Counted from the stretch's first letter, positions 24,147 to 33,203 are shown. The stretch is DNA of 35,865 nt from Cyanobacteriota bacterium (GCA_026389285.1 JAPLID010000170.1:1-35865); one strand, 5' to 3'. The notes: generated by a model not told the origin, from the sequence alone. Made by a program: numbers and translations.

Positions 24147-25193
24147 CTAGGAAACGGGTATAGCAGCGACCGGGGCCGCAGGTGCTGCCGGCAAAGGCGC
24201 CTCGGCCATCGGAGCGGCCGGTGCCTGAACCGGTGTCACTGCCGAAGGAGATTGAGATGCCGGCTCTGCCGCAGGAGCCGTGACCTGCATCGGAGGTTGA
24301 GGTGCTGGCCTGATTTCAGGGGTGAGAACAGGAGCTGGCTCCAGGGGATGGAGATGGATCACCGCCGGCACGACCGATCCGACAGCGGGCCTCTGTTGGT
24401 GCCTGGACCAAGTATCGATCTCCTTGATAACGGAGGGGTTGTCGGGGGTCTGAAGAATGTCGACGCTGCCGTCGCTCTGGATCGCCAGGGGCACCTCAGT
24501 GCTGCGGCTGACACTCAGCGAGGGCACATGGATCACCCGGGCCGTGGCGATGCGGCGCGGAGCTCCTGGCAACTGGAGGATCGCCTGACGCATGGGATCG
24601 CGCCAAAGAATGGGCAGAGGGCCCATCGGATCGCCACTGCTCAGCGAAGCAGCCCGTTCGACCAGCGCCAGAGGCGACATCGGCCCTTCCTGCAGATCGT
24701 TGAGGTCAAGGCTGCCGCCCAGAAGCTGGGCGCGGCTGGAATGTCTGGTGAGCCAGTTGGTGGCGGGGGCGGAGCCCAGGGGGCCAGCGGCCTGAGCCTT
24801 GGGCTGAAAACCACCACCATCAGTCTGTGCAACCTCGGCGGCAGGGCCGTGCCTGTGGGGCAACAGCTCTTCGATCGAACGGCTTAGGGGCCGATCCAGC
24901 AGGGAGGCGGCACCGGATCCGGCGGTGCTGAGCAGCACTCCGGTGGAGGCGATCGCATTGCTGGCCAGCTGCTGCACCGGTTCGGTCGCGGCCAAAAGCT
25001 TGTCAAGACTCAAAGCCGGTGCCCGGGCGATCTGCCGATCGAGCTCGGCGCTTCGATGCGGCGGCGTGATCTGCCGCAAGTGGGCCACCCAGCGATCACG
25101 CAGGTCAATCGCCACCAGGGGCAGCCAGAAAACCTGGCTGAGCAGGGCCCAGGCAATCGCCCTGGGGTTGATGTTGGATGCTTGGGGGTTCAT
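24147..25193 (-). CDS. hypothetical protein, membrane-anchored, Pro/Ala-rich tail with possible premature stop
   Basis: A 348-residue product with an N-terminal hydrophobic segment (AIAWALLSQVFWLPLVAIDL). A polar Ser/Ala/Leu-rich middle follows, with a possible beta-rich region around RIATARVIHVPSLSVSRSTE and VPLAIQSDGSVDILQTPDN. The tail from residue ~270 is almost only Pro, Ala, Val and Glu (APAAPMAEAPLPAAP). The frame ends at TAG (24149-24147). The same frame then continues for 27 more codons of identical Pro/Ala/Val composition to a TGA at 24065-24063, as if the amber codon were a recent change. No family recognised; it precedes the polysaccharide export gene on the other side of a 227-base gap. 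Confidence 0.55.
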   Translation of the reverse strand: MNPQASNINPRAIAWALLSQVFWLPLVAIDLRDRWVAHLRQITPPHRSAELDRQIARAPALSLDKLLAATEPVQQLASNAIASTGVLLSTAGSGAASLLDRPLSRSIEELLPHRHGPAAEVAQTDGGGFQPKAQAAGPLGSAPATNWLTRHSSRAQLLGGSLDLNDLQEGPMSPLALVERAASLSSGDPMGPLPILWRDPMRQAILQLPGAPRRIATARVIHVPSLSVSRSTEVPLAIQSDGSVDILQTPDNPSVIKEIDTWSRHQQRPAVGSVVPAVIHLHPLEPAPVLTPEIRPAPQPPMQVTAPAAEPASQSPSAVTPVQAPAAPMAEAPLPAAPAAPVAAIPVS

Positions 25194-25420
25194 GCGAATG
25201 GGCTCTCAAGGGAACAGAAAATTAACGGATCGCGGCCTGGGGATCTGTAGCGTTCACACACTTTCTGCCACGGCTCGCCCCTGATCGCCAGACCAAGACT
25301 GACTGATTCGAATCGATCGGCCGATCGCTGGGCCAAAACATAAGCTTGAAACACCGTGCAACAAGAAGGAATGGCGGGATGTCCAGCATCCCACGCAAAG
25401 AACCGCCGGATGCAAACCAT
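25194..25420. other. intergenic region with a 14-base palindrome
   Basis: No coding frame with bias. A perfect palindrome CGATCGGCCGATCG lies at 25314-25327, about 120 bases upstream of the Pro/Ala-rich gene and about 95 bases beyond the export gene stop. It could be an operator or a chance GATC-rich site. Confidence 0.35.
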
Positions 25421-26468
25421 TTAGTTGCGGTTGTAATTCCCCAGATAAAAGAACGTTGAACCCAGTGAACTGAGCGGAGCAACCACCTGGTTGATCAGAT
25501 CGACAGCTTTACCATAATAACTACGCCTTACAATGATCATGTCGCGATCCCGGAGGGGTGGATTGAACCCCTTGGAAATATCTTGGCCAGGTTGATAGCT
25601 ATAATATTCAGTGGTGGTGGTGCCATTGCGATTGAGGCGCACCAGTTCGATATTGGTTTTTTTGGCACGCCAGGGAACCGGACCACCGGCGCGCAGTAGG
25701 GCCTCTTGGAGAGGCGTATTGGCAGGGACCGCCAAGGTTCCTGGCGATTTCACCTCACCAACCATGGTCACACTAATGGAGGTCGGTGAGAGATTGGAGA
25801 GGCCGATCTGGATCACTTCGCTCGGTACAGGAGTCTCCGATCGCGTGACGATGACCGTGTCGCCATCGAACAGAATCGGGTTCTGGCGCTGATTGCCCGC
25901 CTGAAGCAACTGGGCAAGATCCAGAACGGTCTGCTTCTCGAAGCCGCCGGAGCCTGCGGGGCGCCTCAAAACGATCTTGCGGATGTCGGCATTGAGGGTG
26001 ATGCCTCCAGCCGTCTGGATCGCTGAAACGGGGGTGGAATACGAGGGGAGCGGATAAAGGCCGGGACGTCCCACTTCACCGAGCACGCTCACCTGAACCG
26101 GGCGTGGCCTGATCAGGTTGAGGTTGAGCTGGGGTCGGACCAGCTGCTTGCCGTAGAGGGAGGTGAGCCAGCGACTGGCCTGGCCGAGGGTGAGGCCGGT
26201 GAGCTGCACCGATCCCAGGCACATATAGGTCGCTGTAGACACTCGGCAGGGAGAGGCGCTCCACAACTGCAGGTCGGGAGAGAGCCGACCCGGCCAGACC
26301 CTGACCCTGTGAAATGGCCTGGGCGATGGTCAGGTCGACGGGCCGTCCTGAGGAGGTTTGCGGCTGATCCGCCCGCAGCGGCAACAAAGGTGTGAGCGCG
26401 AGCAGTGCGCCCAGCGCAACAGCCCCCGGGGCCCTGGACTTGAGACGGAGAAAAAGTGGATGCGTCAT
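25421..26468 (-). pseudogene. Wza-like outer-membrane polysaccharide export protein, frameshifted near its 5' end
   Basis: The intact 3' part (from about 26235) encodes GSVQLTGLTLGQASRWLTSL, then NLIRPRPVQVSVLGEVGRPG (poly-export and SLBB domains), then a second SLBB (ITVMVGEVKSPGTL-like, read as ISVTMVGEVKSPGTLAVPAN), and DRDMIIVRRSYYGKAVDLINQVVAPL near the end. The proper start is in another frame: ATG 26468 gives MTHPLFLRLKSRAPGAVALG and a signal peptide (ALLALTPLLPLRA), then runs to about DLYVP before shifting. The two parts meet near 26215-26230. The usual PGD motif of the export domain is not visible, so sequence may also be missing. Read without the break it would be about 349 residues. 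Function: exit pore for a capsular or exopolysaccharide. Confidence 0.65.
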
Positions 26469-26620
26469 AGGGCAGCGGCAAGCTGCGGGGAGACGGGAAC
26501 GATGAGGGACCTCCACGGGCAGCAGCGACGGGCCAGGCAAGACCACACCCTACCCATAACCGCCAGGAATCCACCTAGGGACGGTTCAGCCAGAGGATCG
26601 GACCCGGAATGCGTTCGAAG

Positions 26621-26647
26621 ACAAGATCTCTAGAGTAGGGATCTTGT
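26621..26647. promoter_or_regulatory. inverted repeat upstream of the tyrosine kinase gene
   Basis: ACAAGATC (26621-26628) is complementary to GATCTTGT (26640-26647) with an 11-base spacer that itself contains CTCTAGAG. It lies in the divergent region between the exporter and the kinase, about 97 bases before ATG 26744 and only 3 bases before ATG 26651. It could be an operator for a dimeric regulator or a leader hairpin. Confidence 0.4.
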
Positions 26648-26743
26648 AAGATGCGCAGAATGCTCCCCTCGGACGTCATCTCTGATTCAGCGTCCGTTCC
26701 GGGTAGGAGCGGAACCCTGTCGGCCAGGGATCCAGCCGCTCTG

Positions 26744-29299
26744 ATGTCCCAGAGTCCTGCCCAGGTCAGCGCCAACCCGTTTGATCCCCAATCCTTCATT
26801 TCGCCGCTCGCCGGCGGTCAGGAATCCGGCGGCGCTGGCCTGGGAGGTCTCATCCGAACCGTCAAGCGGCGCCAGGGCCTGTTTTTGTTCACGTTTGCGG
26901 TGGTCACCGGAGCACTGGCGATCAACACCCTGCGACAGCGCATCTTCTCGCCGGTCTACGAGGGCGGCTTCCAGATGCAGATCACCAACCCCTTCGAAGG
27001 ACGGGCCGGCAGCGGAGGTGCCAGTGGCTCTTCTGTTGAGGCTCTGGCCCGCAGCAACTTCAACTTTGATGTGCCAAGCCTGGTGGTGCTGCTGCGCAGC
27101 CCCCTGCTGATCAAGCCCATTGCCGAAAAAGAGGGAGTCGGTGTCGGCGCAGTGGTTGAGAATCTTTCCGTCGGCGCTGCTTCAGAAACCGTTCAAAACG
27201 TGCTGAACGTTTCCCTGCGTTGGTCCGACCCAATCAAAGGACGGGCCATTCTCAATCAGCTTTCCCAGGCATACACACGATTTTCGCTGACCCAGCGCCA
27301 AGCGGCGATGGCATCAGGAGTGAAATTCCTGGATCAGCAGGCCCCAGACATCATGCGTCGGGTGGAGGGACTTCAGAATGAGATGCTGAATTTCCGCAAG
27401 CGTAATAACAACCTCGATCCAGCGGACAATGCAAAAAGTATTCTTGGGGCACGCGAAGGTCTGATCGGTAATTTGCGAGAGTTGCAAAACCAGCAAGTGC
27501 AGCTCACTAGTCAGCTGGCCTCTATTCAATCCGGCAAGTTGCAATGGAATCCAAGTGGTGCACCAACGGCGATTGAGCAACTGGGGCGTTCAGGTGTGCT
27601 GGTGCCTGGCAGGGGAGATGGAGCCGAAGTGGCCAGGGGAATCAATACCCCATTAGAACAATTCAATAAATTTGAAACCGACCTGGCTGATGCCAGAGCC
27701 ACGTATCGCGAAGATTCGCCGATTGTTCAATCAATTCTCGCCCGCCGCAACAGGCTTCTGCCCGTTGTCCAGCGCCAAGGCGCCGATCGCGTGCGCGCTG
27801 ATTTGTTAGCCAACGTTGCTCAGCAAGATGAGATCAATCGTCAGATCATGTTGCTGAACGAGAACTTCCGCAATAATCCCACCAAGATGAAGGAGTTTGA
27901 CGACCTTCAACAGCGTCTGTCGATCGCCCGTGAACATTATTCTTCGTACATCCAGGCTCGCGAAAACTTCCGCCTTGAACTCGCTAGGTCCACGTCACCC
28001 TGGCAAGTGATCAGCCCGCCCGAGTTCGCCGATCTTCCAGTGGAACCCAACCTTCAGAAGAACTTGTTGCGAGCTCTGATGATTGGTTTGTTGGCCGGCC
28101 TTGGGGCAGCAGTTCTTCGTGAGCGCACTGACAACGTTTTCCACACGCCAATGGATGCGGAACGGGAACTTCAACTTCCCGTGCTCGGTCTGATTCCCTA
28201 CCTACCCCTGGAGCCAGGTGTGGAAATCTCCAGCAGCATCGCGAAGATGTCAGCCAGCGAGCGCTTCGCCATCAAGGAATCTTTGCGCAGCCTGTTCACC
28301 ACCTTCCGGCTGCTGCGGGCTGACCGCAACATCCGCATGGTCGGCGTGACCTCCTCGACGCAGGGGGAAGGTAAATCCACCGCTGTCACGATCTTTGCCC
28401 GCACGCTCTCTGATCTGGGCTTGAAGGTGCTGATTGTCGACGCCGACATGCGCTTACCCATGCAGGCTCGCTACCTCGGTGTCGAGCAGGGCGAGGGACT
28501 TTCGACCCTGCTTTCGGATTCCAAAGCGAAGGCTGCCGAGCTGATTCGGAACGTCTCCGACAACTTTGACCTACTCCCATCCGGACCGAAGCCTCCGGAC
28601 CCAGCCAAGCTTCTCAATTCAAGCCGCTGCCAGGAGGTGGTCGATGAGGTGCGAGCCCTACCCGGTTACGACATTGTTCTTTGGGATGCTCCACCCTGCC
28701 TGATGCTCTCCGACCCGATCCTGCTGGGCGAAAAGCTTGATGGCATTCTCTTCCTTGTCGGCCTCGGCAAAGTGAGTCGCGAACTGGCTCCCCAGGCCTG
28801 TCGCCGCATCAAGGCCACCGGTGTGGATGTGCTCGGCCTGATCTGCAACCAGGTGTCCTTCCCAAGTCGACTCAACGACTACGGCTACGAATACGGTTAT
28901 TACTATCACTATGCTTATGCCGGAGCCTATGGCAGGGAAGGAAAAGAATACGGCAAATACGGTCGCGGCCTGAAGGGCTACATCAAGCGTTATCGCGATT
29001 CCTATCTGCGTGGGGGCTATGCCGGTTCCTACGCCAAAAACTCCTATCGAAACTCCTACGTTGCCAGCAACTATGTTCGCGATGGTCATGTTGCCCAGTC
29101 CTATCAGGATGCTGCTGTCAGTGATAGCAATGGCAATGGATCCGGGAGCGGTAAGAGCATGAGTTCATCCATGGATGCTCGGAAATCTCAAGGAATCGGC
29201 GTCAGCGAAGATCAACCCAGAACCAGGCGCTCAAACGGTCCTTTGGGATGGATTGGACGGCGCCTTCCTTGGCCCTTCGGCCGCAAACCGAAATCTTGA
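26744..29299 (+). CDS. Wzc-like polysaccharide chain-length regulator / tyrosine autokinase (BY-kinase)
   Basis: An 851-residue polysaccharide co-polymerase. A Wzz domain begins near LGGLIRTVKRRQGLFLFTFA (first membrane helix). A long periplasmic coiled coil follows, and a second helix LLRALMIGLLAGLGAAVL. The cytoplasmic BY-kinase domain has Walker A TSSTQGEGKSTAVTIFAR (residues ~530-545), Walker A' VLIVDADMRLP and Walker B YDIVLWDAPPCLML. The tail carries about 20 tyrosines in 80 residues (EYGYYYHYAYAGAY, then EYGKYGRG and SYRNSYVASNYV), the likely autophosphorylation cluster, followed by a Ser/Gly-rich end. ATG 26744 (MSQSPAQVSANPFDP) is preferred; ATG 26651 adds 31 residues. Codons are richer in A/T endings than in the core genes. 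Confidence 0.88.
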   Translation: MSQSPAQVSANPFDPQSFISPLAGGQESGGAGLGGLIRTVKRRQGLFLFTFAVVTGALAINTLRQRIFSPVYEGGFQMQITNPFEGRAGSGGASGSSVEALARSNFNFDVPSLVVLLRSPLLIKPIAEKEGVGVGAVVENLSVGAASETVQNVLNVSLRWSDPIKGRAILNQLSQAYTRFSLTQRQAAMASGVKFLDQQAPDIMRRVEGLQNEMLNFRKRNNNLDPADNAKSILGAREGLIGNLRELQNQQVQLTSQLASIQSGKLQWNPSGAPTAIEQLGRSGVLVPGRGDGAEVARGINTPLEQFNKFETDLADARATYREDSPIVQSILARRNRLLPVVQRQGADRVRADLLANVAQQDEINRQIMLLNENFRNNPTKMKEFDDLQQRLSIAREHYSSYIQARENFRLELARSTSPWQVISPPEFADLPVEPNLQKNLLRALMIGLLAGLGAAVLRERTDNVFHTPMDAERELQLPVLGLIPYLPLEPGVEISSSIAKMSASERFAIKESLRSLFTTFRLLRADRNIRMVGVTSSTQGEGKSTAVTIFARTLSDLGLKVLIVDADMRLPMQARYLGVEQGEGLSTLLSDSKAKAAELIRNVSDNFDLLPSGPKPPDPAKLLNSSRCQEVVDEVRALPGYDIVLWDAPPCLMLSDPILLGEKLDGILFLVGLGKVSRELAPQACRRIKATGVDVLGLICNQVSFPSRLNDYGYEYGYYYHYAYAGAYGREGKEYGKYGRGLKGYIKRYRDSYLRGGYAGSYAKNSYRNSYVASNYVRDGHVAQSYQDAAVSDSNGNGSGSGKSMSSSMDARKSQGIGVSEDQPRTRRSNGPLGWIGRRLPWPFGRKPKS

Positions 29300-29319
29300 A
29301 TCGGGGATTGAATCAAGAT
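29293..29319. terminator. hairpin between the kinase and phosphatase genes
   Basis: ATCTTGA (29293-29299) and TCAAGAT (29313-29319) pair over 7 bases with a 13-base loop. The left arm contains the kinase stop codon, and the right arm adjoins the phosphatase stop. No T tract; termination is inferred from the converging genes. Confidence 0.35.
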
Positions 29320-29843
29320 CAAGAGTTTCTGAGCACCTGGTCCATCAATTCAAGATGCTCGTAAATCGGTGAAGCAGGAGGGTGGCAGCGTCGCACCCAA
29401 TCCAGAGCGGCATACAGATCAATTCGACGGCTGCGCGCCGTGAGACCGACAGCCAGAAGCGGCGAACGTTCAATGCCGGCAAAACAGTGCAGATAGATCG
29501 GTGCGCCTTGCTCCATCAGTTGCTCCGCAGCCGTAAGAGCTTCGATCAGGCGCTCCGATCGAAGAACTTCCTGCTTGCGGTGATCGGGAAGAGACACGCC
29601 AGCGCTGATCCAACCTGGGGGAGGCAGCAACATTTCCTTCTCCTCCGGATAGCAACAACTGAAACGTCCACGCAGACCGGCCGCCTCCAGTTGCTGCCAA
29701 TGAAAAGGAGTGATGGGGCGGGGACCGATCGCCAATTGGTTGGTGAGAATCCAGCTGTAAGGGAGGGGTGGTCCTGAAGGCGCAACTGAGGCAACAACGG
29801 ATTGCGGCTGACCAAGCCAGCGCCATAGGGGATTCAGGATCAT
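29319..29843 (-). CDS. dual-specificity/tyrosine protein phosphatase
   Basis: The 174-residue product has the cysteine-phosphatase active site YLHCFAGIERSPLLAVGL (His-Cys-x5-Arg-Ser) and an Asp-containing loop upstream (VSLPDHRKQEVL) that can supply the general acid. The N-terminus includes SWILTNQLAIGPRPITPFHW, typical of DSP-type phosphatases. ATG 29843 overlaps the previous stop as ATGA, so it is the last gene of the exosortase unit. The closeness to a BY-kinase with a tyrosine cluster suggests it dephosphorylates that kinase, replacing the LMW-PTP (Wzb) or PHP (Wzh) enzymes used elsewhere. The pairing is inference from context. Confidence 0.8.
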   Translation of the reverse strand: MILNPLWRWLGQPQSVVASVAPSGPPLPYSWILTNQLAIGPRPITPFHWQQLEAAGLRGRFSCCYPEEKEMLLPPPGWISAGVSLPDHRKQEVLRSERLIEALTAAEQLMEQGAPIYLHCFAGIERSPLLAVGLTARSRRIDLYAALDWVRRCHPPASPIYEHLELMDQVLRNS

Positions 29844-30517
29844 CGCCTGGAAAAATCCTGCAGGTTGGAGGAAACACTTGCCAGAACCTGGCGCCAGATC
29901 GCGACAGGAGGAGGGTTCTTGTTCTGACTGCGAAGGCTGACCAGAATGCAACCAAAGCTGCGGGTCGGCTGCAGACCTATGAGCCCCTTGAGTGTCTCAA
30001 TCCGACCAGCGACACGCTGATCTGCAGCCTTCCCCAGCGCCTGTGCAGTAACGGCCATGCCATCAGGAGTAAAGATCTCGGGGACAAGACAAGATTGGTA
30101 AGACTGCCTCCCCTGAATCAATCCAGCGACGCTACCGGCCATCGGGACGTTGAGGCGACGTTTGGTCAATGCCAAATGAGGTCGATCACGGCCGATGAAA
30201 GCGGCCTGAAAGCTATCGCGCTGACGCACGCTGGCCCGGGCCAGACGCAGCTCCAGCCCTCCTGCCAACTGCCAGCCCAAAACGGCTGATAGAGACCGCT
30301 CATAGCTGCGTTCAGCGGGGAGGGTCGGCAGCGGCCTGGGATTGAGGCCAGCTTCTACAAGAGCTGTAGCCAGCCGGGCAGCCGCAAGATCTGGTGAACG
30401 GGGCCAGCGAGGCCATACCAGCGCCTGGAGAGCTGCGAGAGAAGCCACCAAAACCAGGAAACCGAGCCAGCGCTCCAAGAAAGGATGACGATCCCGCTCT
30501 ACCATTCCCTGACTCAT
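29840..30517 (-). CDS. cyanoexosortase system-associated protein (EpsI-like)
   Basis: The 225-residue product has an N-terminal membrane helix (WLGFLVLVASLAALQALVW). A soluble domain follows, with RSYERSLSAVLGWQLAGGLE, LELRLARASVRQRDSFQAAF, CLVPEIFTPDGMAVTAQAL and FGCILVSLRSQN near the C-terminus. The size, single anchor and place directly after the exosortase gene match the companion proteins found with cyanobacterial exosortases. The companion's exact activity is unknown. Its start overlaps the exosortase stop (ATGA, 30517-30514) and its end overlaps the phosphatase start. Confidence 0.75.
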   Translation of the reverse strand: MSQGMVERDRHPFLERWLGFLVLVASLAALQALVWPRWPRSPDLAAARLATALVEAGLNPRPLPTLPAERSYERSLSAVLGWQLAGGLELRLARASVRQRDSFQAAFIGRDRPHLALTKRRLNVPMAGSVAGLIQGRQSYQSCLVPEIFTPDGMAVTAQALGKAADQRVAGRIETLKGLIGLQPTRSFGCILVSLRSQNKNPPPVAIWRQVLASVSSNLQDFSRR

Positions 30518-31563
30518 GACTCGGAATCCTCGAGAGCTGTGGGCTGGGGAGCCAACTCCCGTTCCAGAAGGTTGATGTAGAGCAATCCATAGACGAACAC
30601 CGCGACACCGGAGAACACCAGGGAGCCCGTTTCATCATGAAAAAAGGTGAACAACGGACTGCCCTTGCCCTGGCCAACACTGGCGCAGCCAGCAAGCAGT
30701 GCGATACGAATGGTGTTGGCGACCAGACCGATGGCTGGAGCAGCTGTGAACAGTAACAAGCGACTGACCCAGGAATTAATCCGGAACGCCAGCATGAAAA
30801 TCAGACCGACACAAAGAATCTGGGCCATCATGTCCAAGCCATTGCAGGCGGCCAGCACCTGCACACCACCACCAGGCAACATCACGCTGCGCCCTTCGAC
30901 CGCTACATCGAGACCCAGGATGGACAACCAGAAACCAGCTCCACGGGCTGTCAGCAAACTGAGGGGCTCCTCCGGCAACACACGCATCAACAGAGCGAAG
31001 GAAGGCAGCAGCAACAGGCAAAGGAGCGGATCGCGAAAACGACCTAGCTTTGAGAGCGGCAGACAGAGCAGCGAAAGGGCCAACCCCGCAAGCGGGGCAA
31101 GCATATAGATCAAGCCATCCCAATGAAGGATGACCGCTGTGCGTGCCAGGATCCAGAGCAACAGAGTCGAGCCGACCAGAAGTCCGAACAGTCCAGGACT
31201 CGGCTCCAGGTCATCGAGTTGATCCTCGATGCAGATCAGGGCACCGCCCCAGATCATCACGGCCAGCACGGTGACATTGGCCGACTGACTGGTATGAAAG
31301 ACCGCACTGTTCTGAGTTGCCACCAACAACGCCAGAAGCAGCCAGAGATTCCGCAGCGTCGGTGGTGGGATCGAAGGCAACCAGGATTGCAGGGAAGGAG
31401 GCAGTCGCTGACGCCAGGAATCTAGACGCCGATTGATCGGACCTACAGACAGGGAATGACGTGCCGGCGAACCGGTCGTGCTGAACCCTGGAGCTGAATC
31501 GTCAGCCGCTGACAAGGGCCCAGCAGACTGGGTCACAGAATCCGATCCTTGATCAACTGTCAC
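30514..31563 (-). CDS. cyanoexosortase (exosortase/archaeosortase family)
   Basis: A multi-spanning membrane transpeptidase that cleaves and anchors proteins bearing PEP-CTERM-like tails. After a ~70-residue hydrophilic N-terminus there are about eight hydrophobic segments. The catalytic residues are in place: Cys in LAACNGLDMMAQIL, Arg in GLVANTIRIALLAG, His in FTFFHDETGSLVF. The arrangement Cys...Arg...His is diagnostic for exosortases. The frame starts with GTG at 31563, six bases after the glycosyltransferase stop. No protein with a PEP-CTERM sorting tail is encoded in the window, so the substrates lie elsewhere. Confidence 0.88.
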   Translation of the reverse strand: MTVDQGSDSVTQSAGPLSAADDSAPGFSTTGSPARHSLSVGPINRRLDSWRQRLPPSLQSWLPSIPPPTLRNLWLLLALLVATQNSAVFHTSQSANVTVLAVMIWGGALICIEDQLDDLEPSPGLFGLLVGSTLLLWILARTAVILHWDGLIYMLAPLAGLALSLLCLPLSKLGRFRDPLLCLLLLPSFALLMRVLPEEPLSLLTARGAGFWLSILGLDVAVEGRSVMLPGGGVQVLAACNGLDMMAQILCVGLIFMLAFRINSWVSRLLLFTAAPAIGLVANTIRIALLAGCASVGQGKGSPLFTFFHDETGSLVFSGVAVFVYGLLYINLLERELAPQPTALEDSES

Positions 31564-31569
31564 AACAAC

Positions 31570-32973
31570 TCAACGCTTTGCTTGCATCCTGAGTTCGATT
31601 CCCAGAAAGTCTGCGCTCTGGGGAAGGGGCAAGGCATCAGGCTCAACTGGTGGAGCATAGGACTTCTGAAGCAGGGGGAGATGGCGGCACAGCAGGTCGG
31701 CATAAGCCTGCACGACCAGGGCAGGGGTGGCGGTCGCCTGCAGATAGCGACGGCCGGCCTCACCGAGCTGCCGAGCGCGGGCTGGATCCGCCGCCAGGGA
31801 TCGAATGAAGTCGGCCAGGGGTTGGGCCTCCCCGCTGGAGAAGGCACTGCCACAGCCGGCACGAGCAATTTCTGTACGCAGATAGGAATGGGGAGCGCAG
31901 ATCGCCGCCACGGGGGAGGCTGCAGCCAGATGGCCATAGAGCTTACTGGGGGCTACCTGACCCTCCGCGGCCTCAAGCAGGCTGACAATCGCCAGATCGC
32001 CTGCAGCCAGGAGCTCAGGTAGGACTTGGACATCCTGATAGGGCAGAAAACGCACATTCGAAAGCCCCCAGGCCTCGGCCTGCTCCACCAAAAAGTGATG
32101 CTGGGCTCCGCCTCCGACGATCAACACTTGGATGAGGGAATCATGGCGCAGTAGCCTGGCTGCTTCGAGGAGAGTGTCCAGGTCGTGACAGCGTCCCTGG
32201 TTGCCGGAATAGAGAACGGTGAAGCCTTCGCTGAGCCGGTGGGTCTGAACAAAACTGTTCTGAGGTTTGGGAATCGGCGTGATGGCAGCAGGATCGGCCC
32301 AGCTGGGGATCACCGTGATCGGGGTGAGAAATTCTGGATAGTTCCTGCGGAGATGGTCCTGCATGGTGGTGCTGAGGACCACAATTTCAGAGGCAGCCGC
32401 GAAGCTGCTGGCCTGTAGAAGGCGCCAGAGACGGGCAACCGGATGATCGGCTGCCACGACGCCAAGCGAGATCGCAATGTCCGGATACAGGTCGTAGACC
32501 AGGACCACGTAGGGCGCGCGAGTGAGCAAATGGCATAGCCAACCGACGATCGGTAGGTAGGCCGGCTCGGTGGTGAACAGCAGCAGATCACCGCGCCGGC
32601 CCTGGCGCAGCAGCCGCAGCAGAGTGCGCAGACAGAACAGCAGGCTGTTGACCACTCGGCCACGAATGCGCTCGGGCCAGAAGCGGGAGGTGGAGGTGCG
32701 TCGAATGCAGCGGTTGGGCAGGAACTCAATGCGCTCGGCCTGCTGCGCCTGGAAGGCGTAGCCGGGCTGACCGGTCAGCACCAGATTCTGCAGGCCCCGT
32801 TCGGCCAGCCTCCGCGACAGATCCTCGATGAACTGGCCCGTGGCGGCGAAATCGGGGGGAAAGTACTGGGAGACGATGGTGAGACGGGCCAGCCGTGAGC
32901 GCTCATCCCGCCATCGCAGGCGATCCGCCAGCTTTCGCAGGGGGAGGCGGGAGGAGAGGGCGAACCAAGGCAT
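31570..32973 (-). CDS. glycosyltransferase family 4 protein (WcaI-like)
   Basis: The 467-residue GT-B enzyme starts, after a short basic leader, with LTIVSQYFPPDFAATGQFIEDLSRRLAERG, the WcaI/WbuB-type N-terminus. The C-terminal nucleotide-sugar domain has FTVLYSGNQGRCHDLDTLLE, VLIVGGGAQHHFL, VRFLPYQDVQVLPELLAAGD and the acceptor EX7E-like EGQVAPSKLYGHLAAASPVAAI. It would add a sugar to a lipid-linked polysaccharide intermediate at the inner membrane. ATG at 32973 is used; the codon before it is TTG. The last 30 residues after CRHLPLLQKS are poorly conserved. Confidence 0.87.
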   Translation of the reverse strand: MPWFALSSRLPLRKLADRLRWRDERSRLARLTIVSQYFPPDFAATGQFIEDLSRRLAERGLQNLVLTGQPGYAFQAQQAERIEFLPNRCIRRTSTSRFWPERIRGRVVNSLLFCLRTLLRLLRQGRRGDLLLFTTEPAYLPIVGWLCHLLTRAPYVVLVYDLYPDIAISLGVVAADHPVARLWRLLQASSFAAASEIVVLSTTMQDHLRRNYPEFLTPITVIPSWADPAAITPIPKPQNSFVQTHRLSEGFTVLYSGNQGRCHDLDTLLEAARLLRHDSLIQVLIVGGGAQHHFLVEQAEAWGLSNVRFLPYQDVQVLPELLAAGDLAIVSLLEAAEGQVAPSKLYGHLAAASPVAAICAPHSYLRTEIARAGCGSAFSSGEAQPLADFIRSLAADPARARQLGEAGRRYLQATATPALVVQAYADLLCRHLPLLQKSYAPPVEPDALPLPQSADFLGIELRMQAKR

Positions 32974-33203
32974 CAACTGTTTGTATGCGTTTTACGCAAA
33001 GATTTCAACCCGGGAGCGCCGCTTTGTGAAGTTGACCATGGGAGACACGCTGTTGCTGCTCACTAACCAGTGTCGCGCATCAACACCGTTCCAAACGGAT
33101 CCACAGAGGCTTCCGATCAGCTGTGATGCCGCGGTTACTCAAACTAATTGCTGCAGAGGTGGCCTGGCGCAAGGGTCGGCGAGTGCCGACGGGCGAACAT
33201 CGC
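32974..33203. other. 230-base gap inside the polysaccharide gene row
   Basis: The other genes of this leftward row touch or overlap, so this gap stands out. It has no frame with codon bias on either strand. It may hold a promoter for the glycosyltransferase-exosortase genes or be the scar of a lost gene; short open pieces such as KPLWIRLERC (minus strand, about 33080-33110) are too small to identify. Confidence 0.35.
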
